Notes under the pieces: model-generated | Databases searched by the model: none | The model's input: the letters and a program-made list of their open reading frames with translations, nothing else | What the model was told of the DNA's origin: nothing | Shown here: positions 55,561 to 62,874 of the stretch, in pieces | Layout of the letters: every line of letters starts with the position of its first letter | Position numbering within the stretch: position 1 is the stretch's first letter | From: Thermoleophilia bacterium | GTDB taxonomy: Bacteria; Actinomycetota; Thermoleophilia; Miltoncostaeales; Miltoncostaeaceae | NCBI GenBank assembly: GCA_028285405.1 | Contig: JANQPH010000004.1 | Location: 1 to 64,000 of the forward strand | Direction of reading: 5' to 3' | Length of the DNA: 64,000 nt | Made by a program: the position numbers and the translations under genes

Positions 55561-56621
55561 CGGGACGAGCACGGCAACCGATCGCGGACGCGGCGGACCG
55601 AGGCGACCGTGCGGTCATAGGCGGTCTGGGCGCCCATCACGCGCGCGGCGAATGCGCCACGGACGTCGTTCGCCTGAATCGGGACCCGGGCGATCGTGTA
55701 CGGCTCGCGCCCGACCTGCGTGAGGCCCGCCGGGCCGCCGTCGAGCATGAACGCCACCTTGGCGCCGGAATCCCGGGTGGCGGCGACCACGCCCGGGGTG
55801 ATGTCCTCCTCGAGGCCGTTCGGGTACGCGAACGCCAGTGTGGGTTGGCCGACCTCGGCGCTCACGACGCGCATCGACTCCGTGATCTCGGACTCGGCGG
55901 CATCGAGCGGGACACGGCTCAGGATCGGGTGGCTCACCGTGTGCCCCTGACACGACACCCCCGCCGCGGCGCACTCGCGAGCCTCGTCCCACGACATGAA
56001 CGCCGGCCCATCGACACCGGGCGCCACCCCGAGGACGTCGAGCAGGTCGGCGAGGTACCGGTCGCGCTCGTCGGGGTGCAGCTGCTTCAGGCGCCCCTTG
56101 AACTCGTGCTGCGTCGCGTTGCGCTCCTCCGGGTCGATCAGGTTGCGCTCTCCGATCAGCGGGAGCTCGAGGCGGGCGCTCGGCGCGTGCGCGAACGCGT
56201 GGCTGCAGAGGTCCCACCACTGCGGCGCCGACTGCCCCATCGCACCGGTCAGGAGGAAGATGACCGCGGGTAGGCCGCGCTCGCGCAGCGCGGGGAGGGC
56301 GTTGGTGTAGTTGTCCCGGTAGCCGTCGTCGAACGTGATCAGCGCCGGACGCGGCGGCAGCGAGCCTCTCCCGGTGACGAACGCGGCCAGGTCGTCGATC
56401 GAGATGACCGAGAACCGGCGCCGCACGTAGTCGAGCTGCCACTCGAACTCCTCGGGTGAGGCGCTCACCATCCCCGGGTCCCACTCGTAGGACGCACCCG
56501 GCAGCTGGTCGATGCGGTGGTATGCCAGCGCGGTGAGCCGGGCGGGGCCCTGCAGCACGTCGAGGACCCTCGGCGCACCCAGCGAGCCGCCGATCGCCGC
56601 CAGTCGCCTACGCCTCTTCAC
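55557..56621 (-). CDS. polysaccharide deacetylase, NodB domain
   Basis: A 354-residue NodB-domain enzyme with an intact metal site: ITFDDGY (95-101) and HTVSH (H227, H231), with early YHRI and a late catalytic-base region. It removes acetyl or similar groups from surface glycans. Compared with the degenerate copy at 7.9-8.7 kb, this one is complete. An N-terminal Arg-rich segment hints at a membrane tail rather than a classical signal. The start is GTG 56621 with GGGAGGG close ahead. Confidence 0.9.
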   Translation of the reverse strand: MKRRRRLAAIGGSLGAPRVLDVLQGPARLTALAYHRIDQLPGASYEWDPGMVSASPEEFEWQLDYVRRRFSVISIDDLAAFVTGRGSLPPRPALITFDDGYRDNYTNALPALRERGLPAVIFLLTGAMGQSAPQWWDLCSHAFAHAPSARLELPLIGERNLIDPEERNATQHEFKGRLKQLHPDERDRYLADLLDVLGVAPGVDGPAFMSWDEARECAAAGVSCQGHTVSHPILSRVPLDAAESEITESMRVVSAEVGQPTLAFAYPNGLEEDITPGVVAATRDSGAKVAFMLDGGPAGLTQVGREPYTIARVPIQANDVRGAFAARVMGAQTAYDRTVASVRRVRDRLPCSSR

Positions 56622-56712
56622 AGCCCTCCCGACGGGTCGCTTCGCGCGGAGATCGGGACGGTACAGAACGCGCTCACGGTGGGATCGTCAAAAAGTGCGC
56701 ATCAGCGGTCAA

Positions 56713-56729
56713 GCCGCTTTGAGAGCGGC
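56713..56729. promoter_or_regulatory. inverted repeat upstream of the 708-residue gene
   Basis: GCCGCT-TTGAG-AGCGGC, perfect 6-base arms, within the 158-base gap between the divergent deacetylase and the 708-residue gene. Confidence 0.4.
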
Positions 56730-56779
56730 CGATACGTCTACTGACAGACCGCGTCAGACCACGAAAGGACTCGTGGATC

Positions 56780-58906
56780 GTGCTCCGAGCTGCAGGACGC
56801 AGCCACACCGCAATCATCGCGACGCTCGCTGGCCTGGGCATGGCGCTCGGCCCGGCGGCCATCCAGGCAACCGGCGTCGAGAACGGCTCGTTCGAGAAGG
56901 GCTCGAGCGGATGGCGCGGCCTCGACTCCCAGGTGGACGTCGTCCAGACGAGCGACGCGCCGGATGGTGCCCGCCTCGCCGAGGTTCGCGGCGACCGAGC
57001 CCGCCCGTTCGCCCTCACCTCGACGCGACCCACTGTCAGCCGGCTCACGAGCCGCGAGCGCGTCACGGCGACCGCGTCGGTTCGCGCCGCACGACCCGGC
57101 TCCGTCGGTCGGCGCGCGGTCGTGCGGCTCCGTCAGCGGACCCAGTCCGGCGCGTTCGTCCAGGCGTGGTCGCGCTCCGTGCGCCTCGGCACACAGTTCT
57201 CCAAGGTCGACGTCTCGGCGGATGTCGAGGTCGCCGGAGGCAGCATCGATCTGGTCATCGGTCACGCCAACTCTCGTGGCGCCTTCCAGGTTGACGGCGT
57301 CGAGGTCGTGCGGGGCCGGGCGCAGTCGCCGAAGCCAGTCCTGCGGGACTCGTTCGAGGCCGGTGCCCGGGACTGGACCGGACGTCGCGCGCGGCTGACC
57401 ACCCGCCGCCTCGCGGACGCTCCCGACAAGCAGTTCGTCGCGCTCGTCCGCCACGACGGGTCCCGCAAGCGCGGCTACTCACTTCGCAGCAACCAGACGC
57501 CACGCCTCGCGGCAGGGAAGTACCGTGTCTCGCTTCTGGCGCGGGGACGCGGCCGGTCGATCGGTGACGCGCTGCGGCTGCGCCCGGTCGTCCGCAACGC
57601 GAGCGGCAAGCGGGTGAGGACGCGTGCGAGCAGGACGAGGCTGACCCGCACGTTCAGGCCCGTGAACGCGGTCGTGTCCGTGCCGAAGGGTGGAACCCTC
57701 GAGGTGCTGGTGGCGAGCCCGTCGGGCCAGCGCGGCGACCGCTTCGCGCTCGACGCCGTTCGCGTCGTGCCGGTCTCGCTCTCGGGCTCGAGCGCCTCGC
57801 GCACGCCGGCCAAGCAGACCCAAGCGGCGGCGTCGAGCGAGCAGACTGGGGCCGATGCACCGGCCCCGAGCGCCGCTCCCCCCGCACCGCAGGCGACCCC
57901 TCCGCCGCCCAGCCCCGATCCGCCGCCCGCCACGAGCCCCGGACCCCCTCCGCCGGTGACCTGGGAGAACCGCCCATACGGTCAGGCCGACTGGCTGTAC
58001 TCGCCCCGACCCGAGCCGTTCCCGGTCGATCCGAACTCGAACGCGATGGTCGCCGCGATGTGGTCGAGCTACTCGAGCTCGCGGCCGGTGATGACGGCGA
58101 CGGGCGAGACGCCGCCGATCTACGAGTCGACCGCGGCCGATCCGCTCTACACGATCGACATCAAGGGCAAAGGGCACCAGCTGGACGGCGCCCAGGTCCG
58201 ACTGCCGGCCCACGCGCAGACCGGAACCGGCGCCGACCACCCGCTGATCGTGCTCGACAGCAGCAGCCACACAGAGGCCCGCTTCTGGCAGGCCACCGTG
58301 GATCACGGCAGCCGCACCGTTCGCGCCAGCTCGGGCGGGCTCTTCGACTACGGCCCCAACGGCGACGGGCTTCCGTTCCTCGGCAACGGGGTCGGCTCCG
58401 GCCTCAGCTACATGAACGGGATGATTCGACCCGAGGACGTCCAGCGCGGGCGGATCGACCACGCGCTTCGCTTCGCCGCCGACTTCATCAACGGCGACAA
58501 CCGATTCCCGGCAACCGGGTCGGACCAGTGGGGCAACTCGCCGGTTCCGATGGGAAGCCGCTTCTACCTGGACGTGAGCGCCGCCGAGTGCGACGCGCGG
58601 ACCGTCCCGGGAACGGGCCCCAACGCGGTCGGCGCCACCAGCTTCCTGCGCATGATCTGCCACGCCCTGCGCGAGCACGGCATGTACGCCGCCGACGGCG
58701 CCCCCCTCATCGTCTTCACGATGGAGAACGACGCCACCGCCAACTGGAGCGACGTCGGAGTCGAGGAGCTCTTCGGCAACTACGGGTGGATCCTCCGGGA
58801 CCAGCACACCAGCGTCGACGGCCTGGGCCCCCGCAACCCCACCGACGGGCTTCCCTGGGACCGCTTCGTGGCCAGGGCCGACACGGGCGAGGGCTACAAC
58901 TACTAG
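56780..58906 (+). CDS. secreted protein with carbohydrate-binding-like domains and a conserved C-terminal domain
   Basis: A 708-residue protein with a signal peptide (about 1-33) and two jelly-roll/CBM-like domains (about 35-180 and 185-335; both begin ENGSFEKG/DSFEAG, the usual CBM4/9-like start). A Pro/Ala-rich linker (345-395) leads to a conserved domain (about 396-708). That domain shares long blocks with the gene at 59086: NRPYGQADWLY, HPLIVLD, GNGVGSGLSY, GRIDHALRFAADFI and MICHALREHGMYAADGAP. The GRIDHAL/PMG-RFYL/HGMYAADGAP pattern resembles, from memory, a widespread secreted actinobacterial and acidobacterial family of unknown function. The start is GTG 56780. Confidence 0.82.
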   Translation: MLRAAGRSHTAIIATLAGLGMALGPAAIQATGVENGSFEKGSSGWRGLDSQVDVVQTSDAPDGARLAEVRGDRARPFALTSTRPTVSRLTSRERVTATASVRAARPGSVGRRAVVRLRQRTQSGAFVQAWSRSVRLGTQFSKVDVSADVEVAGGSIDLVIGHANSRGAFQVDGVEVVRGRAQSPKPVLRDSFEAGARDWTGRRARLTTRRLADAPDKQFVALVRHDGSRKRGYSLRSNQTPRLAAGKYRVSLLARGRGRSIGDALRLRPVVRNASGKRVRTRASRTRLTRTFRPVNAVVSVPKGGTLEVLVASPSGQRGDRFALDAVRVVPVSLSGSSASRTPAKQTQAAASSEQTGADAPAPSAAPPAPQATPPPPSPDPPPATSPGPPPPVTWENRPYGQADWLYSPRPEPFPVDPNSNAMVAAMWSSYSSSRPVMTATGETPPIYESTAADPLYTIDIKGKGHQLDGAQVRLPAHAQTGTGADHPLIVLDSSSHTEARFWQATVDHGSRTVRASSGGLFDYGPNGDGLPFLGNGVGSGLSYMNGMIRPEDVQRGRIDHALRFAADFINGDNRFPATGSDQWGNSPVPMGSRFYLDVSAAECDARTVPGTGPNAVGATSFLRMICHALREHGMYAADGAPLIVFTMENDATANWSDVGVEELFGNYGWILRDQHTSVDGLGPRNPTDGLPWDRFVARADTGEGYNY

Positions 58907-58954
58907 GCCGAGTCGGTCGCCCGGCGCTCGACAGGCCGGCCGATCGGCCAGCGT

Positions 58955-58968
58955 GGCCCGGACGGGCC
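58955..58968. terminator. hairpin after the 708-residue gene
   Basis: GGCCC-GGAC-GGGCC, with a second palindrome GGCCGATCGGCC at 58938-58949, in the 179-base gap before the paralogue. Confidence 0.45.
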
Positions 58969-59046
58969 TCACAGGCCCCTCACAGAGAAATCCACGCTCC
59001 CTAACCAACGCCCGCGCCCGCGCCGCCTAGGGTCTTGGCGCCGTTC

Positions 59047-59064
59047 GGTGCCCGTACGGGCACC
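59047..59064. promoter_or_regulatory. 18-base perfect palindrome upstream of the 504-residue gene
   Basis: GGTGCCCGTACGGGCACC, 22 bases before the ATG. It is between the paralogues, next to GGAGGGG. Operator or RNA hairpin near the ribosome site are both possible. Confidence 0.6.
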
Positions 59065-59085
59065 CGGACATGCCGGAGGGGATCG

Positions 59086-60600
59086 ATGAGGATCACACGC
59101 CGACTCGCTCGGCCGGCTCCGCTGCTGCTGGGGGCGGTCGTCGCCTCGCTCGGGATCTTGGCCCATGCCGATGAGGCGGCCAGCCAGCCGTCGGCCGCCA
59201 AGGCCTCCTTCGAGGCGGATCTCGACGGCACCCGGGTGACCGGCGCGCGGGCGCAGCGGCAGCGATCGGCCGCTGCACCGGACGGCAACTGGGTGCTCGC
59301 CCTCACGTCGACCGCTCGCTCGACGCCGGTGCGCGTGATGGGCCCGCGCACCGGCACGGGCTCACAGCGGCGCTACCTGGCGAGGGCGTCGGTCCGGTCC
59401 CGAGGGGCGGGATCGCGCGGCGCGCCGATCGTGCTGCGGATCGAGGAACGTGACCGCGCGGGGGCGCTGATCCGATCCGTCCGGACGTCGGCGAGGACGA
59501 CCCCGGCGTTCCGCGCGGTGTCGCGACTCGTGACGCCGAGCCGCAACGCGCGGACGCTGGTTCTCACGCTGACGGTCGCCGGCGGGTCGCGCACCCAGAT
59601 CGACCAGGTCGAGCTGCGACCGGCGCCGACCTCGGGTGGCTCCCAGGGGATCCGAGACTGGGAGAGCCGACCCTACGGCGCGGCGGACTGGCTCTACGAG
59701 GAGCGCCCGAGCCCCTTCCCGACGGATCCCCGCTCGCGCCAGTTCGTCGCCGCGCTGCTCGACAGCTACCGCTCCTCGCGACCCTCGATGACCGCGGGCG
59801 ACGAGACGCCCCCGGTGTACGAGGCGACGCCACGGGACCCGCGGTACACGATCCGGCTGACCCGGTTCTCGAGCGCGATGAGCGGCCGCCGTGTTCGCGT
59901 CCCCGCGGGGGCGACGGCGGGCGGCGGCGCCGACCATCCCCTCATCGTGCTCGATCCGGTCCACCGCACCGAGGCCCGGTTCTGGCAGGCCGAGGTCGAC
60001 CACGCGAGCCGCACGGTGTTCGCGTCGTCAGGCGGGCTCTTTCGATACGGGCCGAGGGGCGACGGGCGCCCCTTCGTCGGCAACGGCGTCGGCTCGGGGC
60101 TGAGCTACCTGAACGGGATGATCCGACCCGAGGACGTACGGCGCGGCCGGATCGACCACGCGCTGCGGTTCGCCGCCGACTTCATCGACGGCCGGCACCG
60201 CTTCCCCGCGACCCGCTCGGACCAGAGCGGCTCCGGCGGGGTCCCGATGGGCACGCGCTTCTACCTGAACGTGACCGCCGCCGAGTGCGACGCGCGCACG
60301 GTCCCCGCAGGCGGGCCGAACGCGGCGGGCGCGACGCGCTTCCTGCGCATGATCTGCCATGCCATTCGCCGGCACGGCATGTACGCCGCCGACGGCGCGC
60401 CAAAGCTCGTGCTCACGATGGAGAACGACACCTCGGCGCAGTGGAGCCGGGCCGGCGTCGAGGAGTCGTTCGGCAACTACGGCTGGATCATCCGCGGGCA
60501 GGGGACGGACCAGGACGGGTTCGGCCCGCGGTCGGCGACCGACGGGCTCCCGTGGGATCGGCTGGTCGCCCGCGCGGCGGCCGGCGGCGGGCGCTACTGA
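59086..60600 (+). CDS. secreted paralogue of the 708-residue protein
   Basis: A 504-residue protein with a signal peptide (about 1-35), one jelly-roll-like domain (about 50-195) and the same conserved C-terminal domain (about 205-504) as its neighbour. Shared blocks include SRPYGAADWLYEERPSPFP, HPLIVLD, GNGVGSGLSYLNGMIRPEDV, GRIDHALRFAADFI, PMGTRFYLNVTAAECDARTV and FGNYGWIIR. It has one CBM-like domain rather than two. ATG 59086 has GGAGGGG 6 bases upstream. Tandem duplication with loss or gain of one domain is likely. Enzymatic activity is unproven. Confidence 0.82.
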   Translation: MRITRRLARPAPLLLGAVVASLGILAHADEAASQPSAAKASFEADLDGTRVTGARAQRQRSAAAPDGNWVLALTSTARSTPVRVMGPRTGTGSQRRYLARASVRSRGAGSRGAPIVLRIEERDRAGALIRSVRTSARTTPAFRAVSRLVTPSRNARTLVLTLTVAGGSRTQIDQVELRPAPTSGGSQGIRDWESRPYGAADWLYEERPSPFPTDPRSRQFVAALLDSYRSSRPSMTAGDETPPVYEATPRDPRYTIRLTRFSSAMSGRRVRVPAGATAGGGADHPLIVLDPVHRTEARFWQAEVDHASRTVFASSGGLFRYGPRGDGRPFVGNGVGSGLSYLNGMIRPEDVRRGRIDHALRFAADFIDGRHRFPATRSDQSGSGGVPMGTRFYLNVTAAECDARTVPAGGPNAAGATRFLRMICHAIRRHGMYAADGAPKLVLTMENDTSAQWSRAGVEESFGNYGWIIRGQGTDQDGFGPRSATDGLPWDRLVARAAAGGGRY

Positions 60601-60605
60601 CGCAG

Positions 60606-60623
60606 GGGCGCCGGCCGGCGCCC
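60606..60623. terminator. palindromic hairpin between convergent genes
   Basis: GGGCGCCGGCCGGCGCCC, a perfect 18-base palindrome between the paralogue stop (60600) and the sugar transferase stop (60628). Confidence 0.6.
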
Positions 60624-60627
60624 GGAG

Positions 60628-61368
60628 TCAGGCGCCCTTGCGGCGGAGCACGCTCGGCAGCGTGCGCGCCATCAGCCAGAGGTCCTGGCGCAGCGAGCGG
60701 CGGCGCGCGTACCGAATGTCCATCCGCGCCCGGCCGTCGAAGCTGCGCTCTTCCTTGTCGCGATCGATCTGCCAGAGGCCGGTGATCCCGGGCTTCACGT
60801 CGAGCCGGGCCGTCTGCCAGGTCTCGTACACGCCCGGCTCGAAGAACGTCGGACGCGGCCCCACGAGGCTCATGTCGCCCTTGACGACGTTGAGCAGCTG
60901 GGGCAGCTCGTCGAGGTAGGTCGGGCGCAGCACCCGGCCCACGGACGTGATGCGCGGGTCACGCTTGATCTTGAAGTCCGGCCACGAGACCTCGCTCATC
61001 GCCCAGAGCTCCTGCTTACGCTCCTCGGCGTCGCGGACCATCGTGCGGAACTTGTAGATCTTGAAGCGCTTGCCGTCCTTGCCGGTTCGGAGCTGGGTGA
61101 AGAAGATCGGCCGCCCGTCGGTCAGGTAGATCGCGGCGGCGGCGGCGATGAACAGCGGTGACAGCAGGATCACCGCGGGGACCGTGACCGCGAGGTCGAC
61201 GAAGCGCTTGACCCTGCCGTACTTGGGGTTCGGCACGTGAGGGGTGTTGCGCCCGACCATCGCCAGATGGGGGTGCGTCCTGACGATCTTGGCCAGCCCG
61301 GAATCCTGCTCGGGCGACGAGCGCTCGCCCGGCTCGGGAACCGATCCCCACCCTGGCGTCGTCGCCAT
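60628..61368 (-). CDS. undecaprenyl-phosphate glycosyl-1-phosphate transferase
   Basis: A 246-residue initiating sugar-phosphate transferase (bacterial sugar transferase family, WbaP/ExoY/CpsE-like). One membrane helix (about 60-82) is followed by the catalytic domain: IYKFRTMVRDAE, LRPTYLDELPQLLNV, MSLVGPRPT and a C-terminal PGITGLWQI. It attaches the first sugar phosphate to undecaprenyl phosphate and starts the polysaccharide. It is short, without the five-helix N-terminal half of WbaP. A GGDEF-like gene lies 2 bases upstream. Confidence 0.93.
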   Translation of the reverse strand: MATTPGWGSVPEPGERSSPEQDSGLAKIVRTHPHLAMVGRNTPHVPNPKYGRVKRFVDLAVTVPAVILLSPLFIAAAAAIYLTDGRPIFFTQLRTGKDGKRFKIYKFRTMVRDAEERKQELWAMSEVSWPDFKIKRDPRITSVGRVLRPTYLDELPQLLNVVKGDMSLVGPRPTFFEPGVYETWQTARLDVKPGITGLWQIDRDKEERSFDGRARMDIRYARRRSLRQDLWLMARTLPSVLRRKGA

Positions 61369-61370
61369 CG

Positions 61371-61754
61371 CTACTCGACCGCCGACAGCAGGTCGTCGAG
61401 GGTGAGCGCGTCCTTCCCGAAGGTCGCGGTCCGGACGTCGGCGCGCGTGTCGCCTCGGAGGACTCGCTCGGCCAGCGCGTCGGCCTCGTCGTTGTCCGTC
61501 TCGATCAGGAGCGCGATGACGCGGCCGTCGGTGGTCTTGGCGGCCACGTCGGTCACGCGCAGCGGGACCTGCTCCGGGTCGAGGGCCAACACCGGCGCCG
61601 AGATGACGCTGAGCGGTCGGTCGTAGCGGCGCGCACGCGCCAGCTCGACCGCGAAGACCGGGAGCGCATCCTTGAGCTCCGGAAGACTCGCGAGCAGCGA
61701 TCGCGCCCGATCGTTCATCCTGCTTGGACCCATTGGCTTCCTTGCGATGCTCAT
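61371..61754 (-). CDS. degenerate GGDEF-like protein
   Basis: A 127-residue protein whose ELARARRYDRPLSVI start is the opening of diguanylate cyclase (GGDEF) domains and whose RVIALLIETDNDEADALAERV and TLDDLLSAVE match the later helices. The GGDEF motif and the middle strands are missing or too divergent to see, so it cannot make c-di-GMP as read. It may bind a nucleotide or control the neighbouring sugar transferase, which it precedes by 2 bases. ATG 61754 is used; ATG 61716 is the alternative. Confidence 0.6.
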   Translation of the reverse strand: MSIARKPMGPSRMNDRARSLLASLPELKDALPVFAVELARARRYDRPLSVISAPVLALDPEQVPLRVTDVAAKTTDGRVIALLIETDNDEADALAERVLRGDTRADVRTATFGKDALTLDDLLSAVE

Positions 61755-62076
61755 GACGTTGGCAAGCCCATTTCTAGGAGGTTCGGAACGAACTGTGCAC
61801 TAGCCAGAAGTCGGGACCGTCGGTCCAGTTCGCCGGGGCGGCGAAGGACAGTGCGTGCGCCCCACCCGTCCCGGGATCGTGGCCGGCTGAGGGGAAGCAT
61901 CAGTCTATCGGCCAACCATCCAAGGTCCTTGAGCGTTTGGGGCGAACGTATCCAGCGTGCAACCGATGTCACGCAGACGTGACCCGCTGGCCGAGGCCTC
62001 GAGCAGCGGTGATCTCGTCACAGGCCGAGGCCGGACTGGACGAACGGCCGACCACCGTTTCGCTACCCTCGGATCG
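61755..62076. other. divergent intergenic region of the polysaccharide locus
   Basis: About 320 bases without a convincing gene between the GGDEF-like gene and the Wzz operon. It holds GTTCG-GAA-CGAAC (61781-61793) and a TACCCT hexamer near its right end. A 73-codon minus-strand frame (61751-61972) overlaps but shows no homology. Confidence 0.5.
62064..62069 (+). promoter_or_regulatory. -10 box upstream of the Wzz-like gene
   Basis: TACCCT, 7 bases before GTG 62077, fits the leaderless pattern of this window. Confidence 0.4.
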
Positions 62077-62148
62077 GTGCCGGGCGGCGACCGGCCGGCC
62101 CACAGCGAAGGATCGCAAGGGCATCGCGGTCGCAAAGGAGGCATGTAG
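62077..62148 (+). CDS. possible 23-residue leader peptide
   Basis: A short frame GTG ... TAG encoding a basic Gly/Arg/Lys-rich 23-residue peptide (ends GHRGRKGGM). It begins 7 bases after a leaderless-type -10 and its stop directly abuts the Wzz-like ATG (62149). It could only be a spacer; the evidence is positional. Confidence 0.35.
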   Translation: MPGGDRPAHSEGSQGHRGRKGGM

Positions 62149-62802
62149 ATGCGGCGTCTGCTCATTAGCGCCGGGGTCGTGGCGGTCGTGTTCATCGCGG
62201 CGGCCATCACGCTCACCATCCGTCCGACGAGCTACAGCGCCGAGGCCGAAATCGCGGTCGTTCCGTTGGACACGGACGACCAGCGCCCCGTCGAGGCGGC
62301 CGACACGATCGGTCGCGGGACCATCGTGGACACGTACGCCCTGGTGCTGGGGACAGACCAGACCCGAGACGCGGCGACCGCGCGGCTCGAGCCCCCGGTC
62401 GACGCGAGTGACGTCGAGGTGACATCCACCCCCGTGGCGGGGACGTCGATCGTTCGCATCCAGGCGGTTGCGGACGACGAGCAGCTGGCCGAGCAGGTCG
62501 CGGACGCCATCGCCGAGTTCGACCCCGACCTCGGCGGGTTCTCCGCGGCGTTCGGCACGCAGGTCGTCGAGTCCGCGGAAGGCAACGGCGAGATCGCCGG
62601 AGCGTCACCGATCCTGCTCTACGCCGGCGCGCTGCTGGCGGCCCTCGTGATCGGGGCACTGGTGTACGTCGCGCTCGGCCGCCTCCCCGCCATCGGCGAG
62701 CGCCCCGGGGGCAAGGCGCCGAGGAAGCCACCGGAACGGATGCCGGACGAGCCCGCTCGCTCCTCACGGGGCGAGTCGGGCGTGCCGACGTCGATGCGCT
62801 GA
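62149..62802 (+). CDS. Wzz/capsular chain-length determinant-like membrane protein
   Basis: A 217-residue two-helix protein, likely a polysaccharide co-polymerase that sets chain length. Helix 1 spans about 3-24, an extracytoplasmic domain with beta strands and an alpha-helical part (YSAEAEIAVVPLD, then TSIVRIQAVADDEQLAEQVADAIAEF) follows, and helix 2 is about 163-183. The C-terminal tail is Pro/Arg-rich without a Walker motif, so no fused kinase. AAAGGAGG is 6-9 bases before the ATG. The polymerase-like gene follows. Confidence 0.82.
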   Translation: MRRLLISAGVVAVVFIAAAITLTIRPTSYSAEAEIAVVPLDTDDQRPVEAADTIGRGTIVDTYALVLGTDQTRDAATARLEPPVDASDVEVTSTPVAGTSIVRIQAVADDEQLAEQVADAIAEFDPDLGGFSAAFGTQVVESAEGNGEIAGASPILLYAGALLAALVIGALVYVALGRLPAIGERPGGKAPRKPPERMPDEPARSSRGESGVPTSMR

Positions 62803-62874
62803 GCGCCTGACCGACCGGGGGGCCTCGCGCACGATGTCCGTGCCCACTCTCCATCCTCCCGCGCGGCACCGCTG

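Noticed and set aside
61751-61972. A 73-codon minus-strand frame overlapping the GGDEF-like gene start by 4 bases
   Set aside because: No ribosome site, no domain-like pattern and low complexity; it lies in an intergenic promoter region.
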